Assembly: GCA_030041095.1 (NCBI GenBank)
Contig: JASHON010000048.1
Coordinates: 1 to 35,110 of the forward strand
Direction of reading: 5' to 3'
Length of the DNA stretch: 35,110 nt
DNA from: Terriglobia bacterium
GTDB taxonomy: Bacteria > Acidobacteriota > Terriglobia > UBA7540
In this document: one piece after another, positions 1-6,746 of the stretch
Numbering within the stretch: position 1 is the first letter of the stretch
Layout of the letters: each line of letters starts with the position of its first letter
Translations under genes and position numbers: made by a program
Notes under the pieces: generated by a model
What the model was told of the DNA's origin: nothing
The model's database searches: none
Seen by the model: the letters and a program-made list of their open reading frames with translations, nothing else

Positions 1-51
1 TGAAAAATTCCGTGCCCCTGCCGACCCGTTCCCCTCCGCCGCCGGGGGAAC

Positions 52-152
52 CTGGTTTTCAAACCAGCCTTCAGGGGCGAAGTTTGTTCAATAGAATCAA
101 CAAGCGGTTTGCTGGCCCGAAGCTAATTTGGACAGCCCTGGGTTTCAAACCC
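52..152. repeat. two short perfect palindromes (stem-variable hairpin type)
   Basis: Two hairpin-type palindromes are visible: CTGGTTT-TC-AAACCAG at 52-67 and GGGTTT-C-AAACCC at 140-152. The stems differ, but both are perfect and enclose a one- or two-base centre. They belong in style with the palindromes at 177-196, 414-433, 8585-8671 and 9292-9324. No reading frame around them resembles a protein, so this looks like intergenic repeat DNA. Confidence 0.6.
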
Positions 153-175
153 GCCCCTACTCAATTTTCAAGACA

Positions 176-375
176 GGGCATGACTTCAGTCATGCCACAG
201 TGCGTCGCCGCGAACGTAGCGCCGGCATCTTGCCGGCCTCCGTTGAATTGAAACGAGTTGCCGGCTGGAAGCCGGCGTTACGTCAACTCCCAAAAGAGTT
301 TTTCCGCAGCCTGTTTAGCCGCTGGCCGGCGCAACCAGCAGCTAAACACACTGCGGGAAAAGGCCAGCCTGTCAT
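176..375. repeat. composite palindromic module, copy 1
   Basis: The module opens with GGCATGACT-TC-AGTCATGCC (177-196), followed by GCCGGC-ATCTT-GCCGGC (221-237), GCCGGC-TGGAA-GCCGGC (260-276), and a conserved tail containing 'gtttagccgctggccggcg' and 'gggaaaaggccag' that runs to 375. The part 215-375 is nearly identical to 521-680. Open frames through it are shadows of the repeat and show no protein family. Confidence 0.8.
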
Positions 376-412
376 CCGGTCGCTCCAGCAGCCGCTCCGG
401 TACCCTGTATCA

Positions 413-680
413 GGGCATGACTTCAGTCATGCCGCAAAGATGCGGAAGGGAAAACGGCTTTAGCCGCTGGCCGTCGCTGCCCGGCAGTGTCGCAAAGGTA
501 TGGTGCGGCTCTGTCGCGACCGTAGCGCCGGCATCTTGCCGGCCTCCGTTGAATGGAAGGGAGTTGCCGGCTGGAAGCCGGCGTTACGTCAACTCCCGAA
601 AGACCTTTTCCGCAGTCTGTTTAGCCGCTGGCCGGCGCAACCAGTGCAAAACACGCCTCGGGAAAAGGCCAGTCTGTCAT
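413..680. repeat. composite palindromic module, copy 2
   Basis: This is the second copy of the module at 176-375: GGCATGACT-TC-AGTCATGCC at 414-433, GCCGGC-ATCTT-GCCGGC at 527-543, GCCGGC-TGGAA-GCCGGC at 566-582, and the same tail to 680. It carries about 70 bp more than copy 1 between the first and second hairpins (434-520). A third partial copy starts at 8435. Confidence 0.8.
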
Positions 681-749
681 GCTGAGCGAAGCGAAGCATC
701 TCTGCATTTCTATAGAAACGAATGCCTGGATTCTTCGCTCAAAATGACA
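675..749. repeat. REP-like inverted repeat (TGTCAT..GAGCGAAG family)
   Basis: The element begins TGTCATGCTGAGCGAAG and ends with the near-complement CTTCGCTCAAAATGACA, giving 17-bp arms with 15 matches around a 41-bp centre. Related elements are at 8838-8907 (longer arms), 8394-8420 (one arm only) and 19203-19259 (variant). From general knowledge, 'GTCATCCTGAGCGAAGCGAAGGATC' repeats are very common between genes in acidobacterial genomes. Confidence 0.75.
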
Positions 750-949
750 TTCATTGAGGGCGCTCTTCAGCATCCTGCAAAGCCCGCTGGCTCGGCAGCG
801 TGGGTAGGATACAGCTCCGCCGCGGCTTGCAGCCGTTTCGTAAGGCCATTGATCCGGCAGCCATCGTCGCTCCTGCGTGGGTGCTGATTTCGGCCGGGAC
901 TGCAGCGGGTTTTTACGGGTTTGAAAGCTTGGGAGTTTGGGGGTTCAGC

Positions 950-1159
950 TCACGAGGCTTTCATAACTTTGTCTGCTTGCGGCCCCTTTTGTCCCTGCAC
1001 CACTTCAAATTCCACCAGCTCGCCTTCTTGCAGGGTTTTGAAACCGTCCATCTGGATGGCCGAATAGTGGACAAAGACATCCGGCCCCCCATCCCGCCCG
1101 ATGAAACCGTATCCTTTAGTATTATTGAACCACTTCACCCTGCCTTGAACCTTAGTCAC
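950..1159 (-). CDS. cold-shock domain protein, CspA family
   Basis: This 69-residue single-domain protein of the CspA family is a five-stranded OB fold that binds single-stranded RNA or DNA and acts as an RNA chaperone in the cytoplasm. RNP1 is KGYGFIGR (residues 15-22) and RNP2 is VFVHYSAI (28-35), and the length is typical. The start is GTG at 1159-1157, chosen because a strong Shine-Dalgarno TAAGGAGG sits five bases upstream; the frame stays open to 1444, but that extension matches nothing. A promoter candidate at 1331-1359 implies a leader of about 165 nt, as known for cold-shock mRNAs. It appears monocistronic. The family call is very secure; the individual role (cold shock versus constitutive) cannot be told. 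Confidence 0.95.
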   Translation of the reverse strand: MTKVQGRVKWFNNTKGYGFIGRDGGPDVFVHYSAIQMDGFKTLQEGELVEFEVVQGQKGPQADKVMKAS

Positions 1160-1600
1160 TTCATCCTCCTTAGTTGCTCTCAGATCGATCCAGTGTTTCT
1201 GTCCACGCTCCCTGGTAGAGGAAGCAAGAAAATATACGCAATCGTTGAAGCGCCTCGAGCGCGCACCCAGCCTCCAAACGCCGGGGTCCGGCTGGATTTC
1301 CTCTTTTACGCTGACGAAGTGCATCGCAGATAAATAATACGTTGCAGGCGTTCTGTCAAGTGCTAAGTTGCGCTCGGGTGGACGAGATAAAAGTGGGTTT
1401 TTGTGGGAACAGGAACGTCTCTTGCAGGCCGTCAGCACTCCCACGCCCGCGATGGCCGCCTGGCCCTCTCACGCGGCGCCGATACGACCGATGCGGTGTT
1501 GAATTACTGTGCTCTTCGTCAAATTCTGTCACTACGGCAATTGTAGTATCAGGCGATCACGAGGCCTTTAGTGAGGCTTCAATGGACGATGCCGCTGCCT
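1160..1600. other. leader of the cold-shock gene and gene-free spacer
   Basis: The proximal part (1160 to about 1325) is the probable 5' leader of the cold-shock mRNA. It contains a CCAG...CTGG pairing close to the ribosome binding site. From 1360 to 1600 I see neither a gene nor a clear regulatory element. Confidence 0.4.
1331..1359 (-). promoter_or_regulatory. sigma-70-like promoter of the cold-shock gene
   Basis: On the minus strand TTGACA (1354-1359) is followed after 17 bp by TATTTA (1331-1336). TATTAT, a better -10 match, overlaps it, but with a spacer of only 14 bp. Transcription would start near 1325 and leave an untranslated leader of about 165 nt before the GTG at 1159. Confidence 0.5.
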
Positions 1601-2584
1601 TCACGGCGGGGATGCCACGCCGGGGACAACCACGGCGCGGCAGCCGCTGTTCGTGGAGGCCGTCCAGGCGTCCGTGATTGACGAGAGAGAGAAGGTTTGC
1701 GTTGGAACCTCGATGCGATGGTCGGCGATGAGCTGCATGTAGACAGGGATTTGCGCGATCACTTCGGCCATGGACGCCGAGCCGGCGCCGCTGCCAGCAA
1801 TACGCAAGCGCCGGCTTCTCAAGAGGGACGCGGGCACAGTTGCGTCAGGGCCGGCCATTGACCCGATTTCAGTGTAGGCGATGTTTGCAGCGTCCTCGTC
1901 AAGGCCGCGCCGGCCGAGGGCGAGAAATGTCATTTCTGCCGCGGCAGCCCAGAGAAAGTCCAGCACGATGCTGGGCGCGGCGCCCTCAAGGGCCTCGGCG
2001 AGAGCGAGGGCATCCACCTTCCGATCTCCCGTCAACGCGACAACCTTGGCGCCAGCCTTCACGGCGCGTTCCAGGCGTGCGGAGTTGCGCCCCACTCCAA
2101 CGACCTGTGTGGCGCCGAGTATACGCGCATTCTGCGCGGCGATCGATCCCGCCATGCCGGTCACGCCGAGAACAAGCACCGTACCAAGCGTTCCGATCTC
2201 GCTCACGCGCGCCTTCAGCGGCAACCAGGACGAGAGACCAGGGTTCAGCCCGCCGGCGATTTGCACTGCATTCGCTCCGGCAGGAAGAGGGATGCGCGGG
2301 CTCGCAGGCGCGGCCATCCGTTCTGCGAGCGTGCCATAAGGCGGCTGCATGCGCCCCGTGTAGATGAGTTCGCCGTCCGGGGTCCGGGCAACGGCGTCGA
2401 CCCCGGGGATAAGCGGCCAGGTGGCGCGGCTGCCGTAATGGTGTCCGGTTGCCAGAGAGCGCACCACCGGATGAATCCCCGCAGCCACCAATTCGACGAG
2501 CACGTGCCCTTCGTCGACCGTGGGTTCGGCAAAGTCACCGTACTCCGGCGTAGCTTCTGCGGACCTCATGATTGCGGCCTTCAT
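1601..2584 (-). CDS. zinc-independent MDR (quinone-oxidoreductase-like) dehydrogenase
   Basis: This is a 327-residue medium-chain dehydrogenase/reductase. The GroES-like N-terminal half (about 1-125) leads into a Rossmann half whose nucleotide motif is GVTGMAG (140-146), in the AxxGxxG-type form typical of quinone oxidoreductase and enoyl-reductase branches that use NADPH. The cysteine ligands of catalytic and structural zinc in true alcohol dehydrogenases are absent, so a zinc-free reductase is expected; the substrate cannot be read from sequence. The start ATG at 2584 is supported by AAGGAG about eight bases upstream. A perfect palindrome at 2635-2644 overlaps a TTGACA in the upstream region, so a repressor may act there. 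There is no operon partner. Confidence 0.85.
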   Translation of the reverse strand: MKAAIMRSAEATPEYGDFAEPTVDEGHVLVELVAAGIHPVVRSLATGHHYGSRATWPLIPGVDAVARTPDGELIYTGRMQPPYGTLAERMAAPASPRIPLPAGANAVQIAGGLNPGLSSWLPLKARVSEIGTLGTVLVLGVTGMAGSIAAQNARILGATQVVGVGRNSARLERAVKAGAKVVALTGDRKVDALALAEALEGAAPSIVLDFLWAAAAEMTFLALGRRGLDEDAANIAYTEIGSMAGPDATVPASLLRSRRLRIAGSGAGSASMAEVIAQIPVYMQLIADHRIEVPTQTFSLSSITDAWTASTNSGCRAVVVPGVASPP

Positions 2585-2631
2585 GGCAACTCCTTAGTGT
2601 AAGCACCACTCTGGCTCTTCTGTTTTTGTGT

Positions 2632-2644
2632 TGTCAACCGGTTG
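2632..2644 (-). promoter_or_regulatory. possible operator: CAACCGGTTG palindrome over a TTGACA box
   Basis: The perfect 10-bp palindrome CAACCGGTTG (2635-2644) overlaps TTGACA read on the minus strand (2632-2637), about 50 bp upstream of the MDR gene. No good -10 box is found 16-18 bp further on, so the promoter part is weak. TetR-type regulators often use short symmetric sites like this in front of oxidoreductase genes; no such regulator is encoded nearby. Confidence 0.35.
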
Positions 2645-3209
2645 TCTCACTCATCGCGCCCGCTCTCCTCGGTTCAATCTATCCCCAGGTCGGAATAACG
2701 GCCACTTGCTTCCCGGATCCCAAGCGCAGCTCAATTCCATCAAGTCACAAACTGGCGTACCGGTACGTTGGTGTCCTTGTGCGGAGGCCAGAACAGGATA
2801 GACTTCGAGATGTGACGCTCGGAAACAACTTAGCGTGCCCTCTCAAGCCTGATCGCGCATCGGTATCGGCTGATTTGCAGCCTCTCACACTTGCGGAGGT
2901 TCAATACCTCAACTTTGTGTGCGAGATACTGGAATCAATGGTCCTTCACCGCACTCTGCGGCCCGGCATCAAGGTAAACTGACAGGCGACCGATTGACCG
3001 GCCGCAAACGGCCCCCGGAGTTAGTCGTCTGTTCGTTAGCGGTGCGGTCCCGCGTTCCGAGTTTGGGAGGCAAGGCAACGGCTACCCAGGAGACACCGCC
3101 CCCACAGGAGTGAATCCGCTTTGCCCTACGCGAAAGCGTCAGGACCATCCCGTCACCTATCGCCTCTGAGAACTGCTCTTCTCAACAAACTATCCCGCAG
3201 CCGAACTTC
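2645..3209. other. gene-free spacer
   Basis: About 560 bp between the MDR dehydrogenase and padR. An open frame runs through part of it, but its product has no recognisable motif and begins inside the antisense of the MDR gene. I see no repeats, RNA gene or decayed gene that I can name. Confidence 0.35.
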
Positions 3210-3239
3210 TTGACTTGCAGACTGTAAAGTGTAAATAAT
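3210..3239 (+). promoter_or_regulatory. promoter of the padR-ADOP pair
   Basis: TTGACT (3210-3215) and AATAAT (3234-3239) are separated by 18 bp in a locally AT-rich stretch. Transcription would begin near 3246, about 37 nt before the padR start. PadR repressors commonly regulate their own operon, so an operator is expected close by, but I cannot define one. Confidence 0.5.
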
Positions 3240-3282
3240 TTAGGTGTTCGAATGTAGATGAATTAGGCATGAGCACAGGAAA

Positions 3283-3612
3283 ATGGGCAAACCTTCGGAT
3301 CTGTTACAGGGAACGCTGGACCTGCTGATCCTCAAGACGCTCTCGCTTGAACCGAGTCACGGCTGGGCCATTGCCAAGCGCATCGAGCAGGTGAGCCACG
3401 ACGCTCTCCAAATCACTCAAGGCGCCCTCTATCCCGCGTTGCATCGTCTGGAGCATCAGGGTTGGATCCGCAGCGAGTGGCGGACCACGGAAACCGGCCG
3501 CGAAGCCAAGTTCTACAAACTCACGAAAGCCGGTCGCGTGCAGCTTGAAAAGGAGCTCGCGCAGTGGGATCGCCTGTCTGGCGCGGTGGGACTCGTGCTC
3601 CGCATGGTCTAA
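3283..3612 (+). CDS. PadR-family transcriptional regulator
   Basis: This 109-residue regulator has the PadR winged-helix fold. The N-terminal 'LLQGTLDLLILKTLSLEPSH' and the 'ITQGALYPALHRLEHQGWI' segment (recognition helix region) are hallmark sequences, and a short C-terminal helix probably dimerises. The length fits the small PadR subgroup that accompanies ADOP permeases in Acidobacteria. It ends 12 bp before the permease gene, so both are very likely co-transcribed and PadR probably represses the pair; the inducer is unknown. The ribosome binding site is weak (AGGA close to the ATG). Confidence 0.95.
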   Translation: MGKPSDLLQGTLDLLILKTLSLEPSHGWAIAKRIEQVSHDALQITQGALYPALHRLEHQGWIRSEWRTTETGREAKFYKLTKAGRVQLEKELAQWDRLSGAVGLVLRMV

Positions 3613-3624
3613 GAGGGCCGTTCA

Positions 3625-6300
3625 ATGAAGCCTGGGCGATATTGGAATCTCGTTCGGATGCGGGTCCGGTCGTTGCTGCGGCGAGGCCGGGTCGAGGCGG
3701 AGCTTGAAAAGGAGCTGAGGTTCCACGTCGAGCAGGAGATGGAGGCGAATGTCGCAGCCGGCATGGCCCCTGCCGAAGCGCGATACGCCGCGTTGCGCCG
3801 GTTGGGGGGCGTGGCGCGAATCAAGGAGGAATGCCGCGATATGCGACGCACCGAATACCTCGAAAGCGTGGGGCAGGATCTTCGCTACGGCGCGCGCACG
3901 CTCGCCAGGAGTCCCGGCTTTACGGCCGTAGTCCTGCTGACCTTGGCGCTCAGCATCGGCGCCAACAGCGCCATCTTCAGTGTGATTGACGGGGTGTTGT
4001 TGAAGCCGCTGCCCTATCCGAACGCGAGCCGCATTGTCCGGCTCTTTTTTAGCAGCCACGACTATCCCAGGTTTCCGCTGAATCCCTTCGATTTCCGCGA
4101 TCTCCGCGCGCGCAGCCACTTGTTTCAGGCACTCGCTGCCTTTACTCGGAGCGATGTTCAGCTTTCCGGCTCCGGGGAACCGGTGCGCCTCGCAGGCTTC
4201 CGCGTCACCGCGGGGTATTTCCGGGTGCTGGGCGTCGCGCCCGCAAGGGGAAGGGAATTTAACGCGAAGGATGAGCTGCCGGGCAACGGCCACGTGGTGA
4301 TCCTGAGCGACCGAACCTGGCGCGATAAGTTCTCGGCCGATCCCGGCATCGTGGGCCGCAAGCTCACGCTGGACTCGCAGCCCTACACCGTGGTGGGCGT
4401 GATGCCGCCGGGAACTGAGCATCCCGGCAACGAGTATCATCCGCTGCCGTACGGTGACTCTGTGGATGCGTGGCGGCCGTTTACTTTTGACGGGAACCCG
4501 AGCCAGCGCGGCTATCACATCATGGAGGCAATCGGGCGATTGAAGCCCGGCGTGACGCCGGCGGAGGCTCAGGCCGAAATGAACACACTGATCACCGAGA
4601 TCGGGCGCGAGCACGGCGGGTACAACGGCTGGCATATGCTCGTGGTGCCGCTTTACAAGGTGATCGTAGGACCGGATGTGCGCCTCTTGCTGGTGCTTCT
4701 CGGCGCGGTGGGCCTGGTGCTGCTGATCGCGTGCGGGAATGTAGCTAATCTCCTGCTTGCGAGAGCGACGTCGCGCCAGCGCGAAATTGCAGTGCGGGCA
4801 GCCCTGGGCGCTCCGAGGTCGCGCCTGGTCCGCCAGATGCTCACCGAAAGCCTGCTGATTGCGCTGGTGGGGGCTGGCTTGGGCATCGTGCTCGCCGTCG
4901 GAGGGGTTCGCGCACTGGTGTCGCTGTTGCCGGCTGGTTTCCCGCGCGCCGGTTCCATTCATGTGAACGGGGCGGTGCTCGGTTTCACCTTGCTGATCGC
5001 CGTGGTTACGGGCCTCGTCTTCGGACTGGCCCCTGCCCTTGAGGCCGCGCACGCCGACCCGCAACGAGGTCTGCGCGGGGGAGGGCACGGTTCAACGGCG
5101 GGCGGTGGCCGCGTGCGCTTGAGGAACGCACTGGTGTTGGCGGAAGTGAGCCTGGCTTCCGTGCTCCTCATCGGCGCCGGGCTTATGCTGCGCAGTTTCG
5201 TGAATCTCTTGCGAACGAACCCAGGGTTCAAGCCGGAGCACGTGCTCACCGCGAGCCTCTCATTGCCGGACACGGACTACAAGACGTCCACCGCCATCGC
5301 GCAATTCTATGATCAGCTCACCCGGCGTCTGGCCGTGCTTCCGGGCGTCAAGGCCGCTGGCGCGGGCACAGATCTACCCTGGACCGGGTACGATGAGAAC
5401 GTGGGAGGTTTCACGATCCAGGGAGAGACTCCGCCGCCGGGAGAAGACTTTCATGCGCGGTATCATACTGCAACGCCGGAATACTTTCGTGCCCTGGGCA
5501 CTCCGTTGGTTCGCGGCCGCTTCTTCACTGAGGGCGACAATCACAATGCGCCGAAGGTCTTAATCATTAATGAAGCCATGGCCCGCCTTGACTGGCAGCA
5601 CCAGGATGCCGTAGGCGGGCGCCTCACTTTCAGCGACACACCCAAAGCAGGAGACTGGATCACGGTGGTGGGCGTCGTCGCCGACGTCAAAGACCGGCCC
5701 GACGCCAACGGAGCCGAACCAGCGTTCTGGTGGCCGGTATTACAGGCGCCGTTTCCCATCCCGCAGATGTCGGTCGCCCTGCGCTCCGATTCCGGCGCCG
5801 CGCAGCTTGCAAACGAACTTCGCGGCGAAGTGCATCGCCTCGATCCTGCGTTGGCCGTAGCGGACGTTCGTCTCATGGACCGGATTGCGGACGCTGGCGT
5901 GGCGACCGCGCGGTTTGCGTCCTTTCTGGTTGGCCTGTTCGCGGCGCTGGCCATCATCCTGGCGGCTATCGGAATCTATGGGGTCATGTCCTACTCCGTG
6001 AACCAGCGCACCCATGAGTTCGGATTGCGTGTGGCTTTGGGCGCGCAGCGGAGAGACGTGCTTCGCCTCGTCATCTCTCAGGGCGCCAAGCTCACGTTGG
6101 CCGGCGCGGTGGTGGGTGTGGCAGGCGCCTTGGCCTTGTCGCGCGTGATGACGCACTTGATCTACGGCGTCCGCGCCGCTGACCCGCTCACTTTCACGGC
6201 GGTATTCCTCATCGTCACGGTGGTTGGATTGGGCGCCTGTTACGTCCCGGCGCGGCGCGCTACCGCCGCTGATCCAATGAAGGCTTTACGAGCAGAGTGA
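3625..6300 (+). CDS. ADOP-type ABC transporter permease (MacB/FtsX-like)
   Basis: This 891-residue membrane protein is of the 'acidobacterial duplicated orphan permease' type. A cytoplasmic prefix (about 15-75, 'ELEKELRFHVEQEMEAN') precedes two MacB-type repeats. In each repeat a first membrane helix (about 97-117; about 500-520) is followed by a large periplasmic domain and three closing helices (about 352-470; about 765-880). It ends with the signature 'ADPMKALRAE'. MacB/FtsX relatives couple ATP hydrolysis by a separate ATPase to periplasmic work such as lipoprotein or drug efflux. No ATPase gene is adjacent, hence 'orphan'; the substrate is unknown. The start ATG is 12 bp after padR, with AGAGGG upstream. 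The protein is intact and of usual length. Confidence 0.93.
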   Translation: MKPGRYWNLVRMRVRSLLRRGRVEAELEKELRFHVEQEMEANVAAGMAPAEARYAALRRLGGVARIKEECRDMRRTEYLESVGQDLRYGARTLARSPGFTAVVLLTLALSIGANSAIFSVIDGVLLKPLPYPNASRIVRLFFSSHDYPRFPLNPFDFRDLRARSHLFQALAAFTRSDVQLSGSGEPVRLAGFRVTAGYFRVLGVAPARGREFNAKDELPGNGHVVILSDRTWRDKFSADPGIVGRKLTLDSQPYTVVGVMPPGTEHPGNEYHPLPYGDSVDAWRPFTFDGNPSQRGYHIMEAIGRLKPGVTPAEAQAEMNTLITEIGREHGGYNGWHMLVVPLYKVIVGPDVRLLLVLLGAVGLVLLIACGNVANLLLARATSRQREIAVRAALGAPRSRLVRQMLTESLLIALVGAGLGIVLAVGGVRALVSLLPAGFPRAGSIHVNGAVLGFTLLIAVVTGLVFGLAPALEAAHADPQRGLRGGGHGSTAGGGRVRLRNALVLAEVSLASVLLIGAGLMLRSFVNLLRTNPGFKPEHVLTASLSLPDTDYKTSTAIAQFYDQLTRRLAVLPGVKAAGAGTDLPWTGYDENVGGFTIQGETPPPGEDFHARYHTATPEYFRALGTPLVRGRFFTEGDNHNAPKVLIINEAMARLDWQHQDAVGGRLTFSDTPKAGDWITVVGVVADVKDRPDANGAEPAFWWPVLQAPFPIPQMSVALRSDSGAAQLANELRGEVHRLDPALAVADVRLMDRIADAGVATARFASFLVGLFAALAIILAAIGIYGVMSYSVNQRTHEFGLRVALGAQRRDVLRLVISQGAKLTLAGAVVGVAGALALSRVMTHLIYGVRAADPLTFTAVFLIVTVVGLGACYVPARRATAADPMKALRAE

Positions 6301-6621
6301 ATTCTCGCAGTTCTCCACTTGGATGGGCAAGCGGCAGATCGGAAGGCCGGAGGTCTCCGCTACTCGCTATGGGTCGGGTCCGACGACTGTCCGCCGGGCC
6401 AACGGCGCAGAGGCCGCGGGGTAAAAGACCAGCTTCATCGTGCAATCTCGTTGACCATTAAAGTGTCCTATTGGTCCCATTCGTCCCATCTGTCTCGCAA
6501 AAAGTGTCCTATCTGTCGCCATGGTCTCACTGGCCTATGCCACGCTGGTAGTGGCAGTAGGGAAGAGGCAAGAGACAAGTGACGAGAGACAAGAAAAAAT
6601 GGTTACCTGACCCAGGACCAC
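6301..6621. other. gene-free spacer with short direct repeats
   Basis: No gene is supported. 'aagtgtcctat' occurs near 6462 and again near 6500, with 'cccattcgtcccatctgtc' in between, and 'gagacaag' is repeated near 6570-6595. These look like degenerate short tandem repeats that lead into the heptamer array at 6622. Confidence 0.45.
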
Positions 6622-6726
6622 TGACTGCTGACAACTGATAGCTGATAGCTGATTGCTGACTACTGACTACTGATAGCTGACCACTGACTGCTGATAGCTG
6701 ACAACTGATAGCTGATATCTGACAAC
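6622..6726. repeat. heptanucleotide tandem array (15 x TGAYNNC)
   Basis: Fifteen consecutive 7-mers fit TGAYNNC without interruption (TGACTGC, TGACAAC, TGATAGC, TGATAGC, TGATTGC, TGACTAC and so on), and a degenerate sixteenth follows. Positions 1-3 and 7 are invariant, position 4 is only C or T, and positions 5-6 vary. The array ends 20 bp before the start codon of the 535-residue gene. A smaller array of the same kind is at 8985-9026. Short tandem heptamers are known in cyanobacteria (STRR); I do not know whether this type has been described. Confidence 0.85.
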
Positions 6727-6746
6727 TGATCGAGGTATCCACCCCC

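Larger units (their letters stand above)
1..949. other. gene-free repeat region
   Basis: I see no credible gene here. The overlapping open frames have no recognisable domains and coincide with the palindromic modules. From 750 to 949 there is only unremarkable sequence before the stop codon of the cold-shock gene; no T-rich terminator follows that gene on the minus strand. Confidence 0.6.

Noticed and set aside
12-887. Overlapping open frames of up to 209 codons at the window start
   Set aside because: They run through duplicated palindromic modules, repeat the same residues in each copy and show no protein family or ribosome binding site.
2572-2982. 136-codon frame between the MDR gene and padR
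   Set aside because: Start lies in the antisense of the MDR gene, no ribosome binding site, no recognisable motif.
3622-5088. 488-codon open frame antisense to the ADOP permease
   Set aside because: It is a GC-rich shadow of a fully recognisable gene; His/Arg/Gln-rich composition and no domain.
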